5,918 nt of DNA from an uncultured Collinsella sp. (GTDB taxonomy: Bacteria; Actinomycetota; Coriobacteriia; Coriobacteriales; Coriobacteriaceae), in assembly GCA_900552425.1 (NCBI GenBank), contig URZR01000118.1, positions 1 to 5,918 on the forward strand, read 5' to 3'. Within the stretch, counting starts at the first letter, position 1; each line of letters begins with the position of its first letter. Both the position numbers and the translations under genes were made by a program. Below are positions 5,667 to 5,918 of the stretch, piece after piece. The notes under the pieces were generated by a model. That model had not been told where the DNA came from, did no database searches, and saw only the letters and a program-made list of their open reading frames with translations.

Positions 5667-5918
5667 ATGGCCCCCGCTCAGGCAAGCCTGCTGGCCAAGC
5701 TCGACACCCAAGAGCGCGTGCGCGACTTTTTGACCAATGCCGTCGCTAGCGGTCGTGCATCGCACGCCTACCTGTTTTTGGGCGCGGCCGGCGCGGGCAA
5801 GCTCGACGCCGCGTGGGCGCTCGCCCAAGCCTTCCTGTGCGAGCAGGACGGCTGCGGCGCATGCGACAGCTGCGTGCGCGTTGCTCGGCATACGCATCCC
5901 GACGTGCACTATCACACT
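5667..5918 (+). CDS. holB: DNA polymerase III delta prime subunit, 5' part
   Basis: Delta prime is the fixed 'stator' subunit of the clamp loader that places the beta clamp on DNA. The first 84 residues are present and the frame is open to the right edge, with the rest (about 250-300 aa in the family) outside. Visible landmarks are SHAYLFLG (32-39), a degenerate P-loop GAAGAGKL (39-46) in which Leu replaces the Ser/Thr that helps bind Mg-ATP, and the zinc-binding cysteines C58, C63, C66 and C69 followed by THPDV (76-80). The degenerate P-loop agrees with delta prime, which does not hydrolyse ATP, and argues against the related DnaX. Adjacency to tmk is the classic order. The start is set by AAGGAGG nine bases upstream. 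Confidence 0.92.
   Translation, partial: MAPAQASLLAKLDTQERVRDFLTNAVASGRASHAYLFLGAAGAGKLDAAWALAQAFLCEQDGCGACDSCVRVARHTHPDVHYHT

Noticed and set aside
4952..5668. Open frame on the - strand covering tmk
   Set aside because: tmk on the + strand has every family motif, while the antisense frame has none.

Overview
The window is high-GC bacterial DNA, densely coded, and most consistent with a Coriobacteriia actinobacterium such as Collinsella or a relative. That placement is inferred from three things: an archaeal-type topoisomerase IA with a lysine-rich tail, the zinc-ribbon membrane protein, and the style of the intergenic palindromes. It is not proven from the sequence alone.

Layout, left to right. 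(1) The 3' end of hypA and a complete hypB, both on + and both making nickel-insertion factors for [NiFe]-hydrogenase maturation. (2) A complete type IA DNA topoisomerase on + (TTG start, 864 aa) with archaeal-style motifs, four C-terminal zinc ribbons in an A-B-A'-B' order and a Lys/Ala/Thr tail. It lies 54 bases after hypB with no visible terminator between, so it may be read from the same transcript. (3) A perfect 16-bp hairpin flanked by A and T runs, suited to stop transcription from both sides, followed at once by a 58-bp REP-like palindrome. (4) A convergent gene on - for a single-pass membrane protein with an N-terminal zinc ribbon and a very acidic outer domain, function unknown. (5) A 239-base divergent intergenic region holding a good -10 box for the - strand gene, a second large palindrome, and the leader of the next + operon. 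(6) tmk (dTMP kinase) followed after one base by the start of holB (DNA polymerase III delta prime), which runs off the right edge.

Functionally this is mostly a housekeeping region: hydrogenase maturation, DNA topology, and the common bacterial pair tmk-holB linking dTTP supply to the replisome clamp loader. I found no CRISPR array, insertion sequence, tRNA, rRNA or defence system, and nothing that convincingly makes a new multi-gene system. The parts most worth a second look are the two intergenic palindromes, which share a TAGGGAC...GTT core and may belong to one repeat family, and the architecture and altered active-site motif of the topoisomerase.
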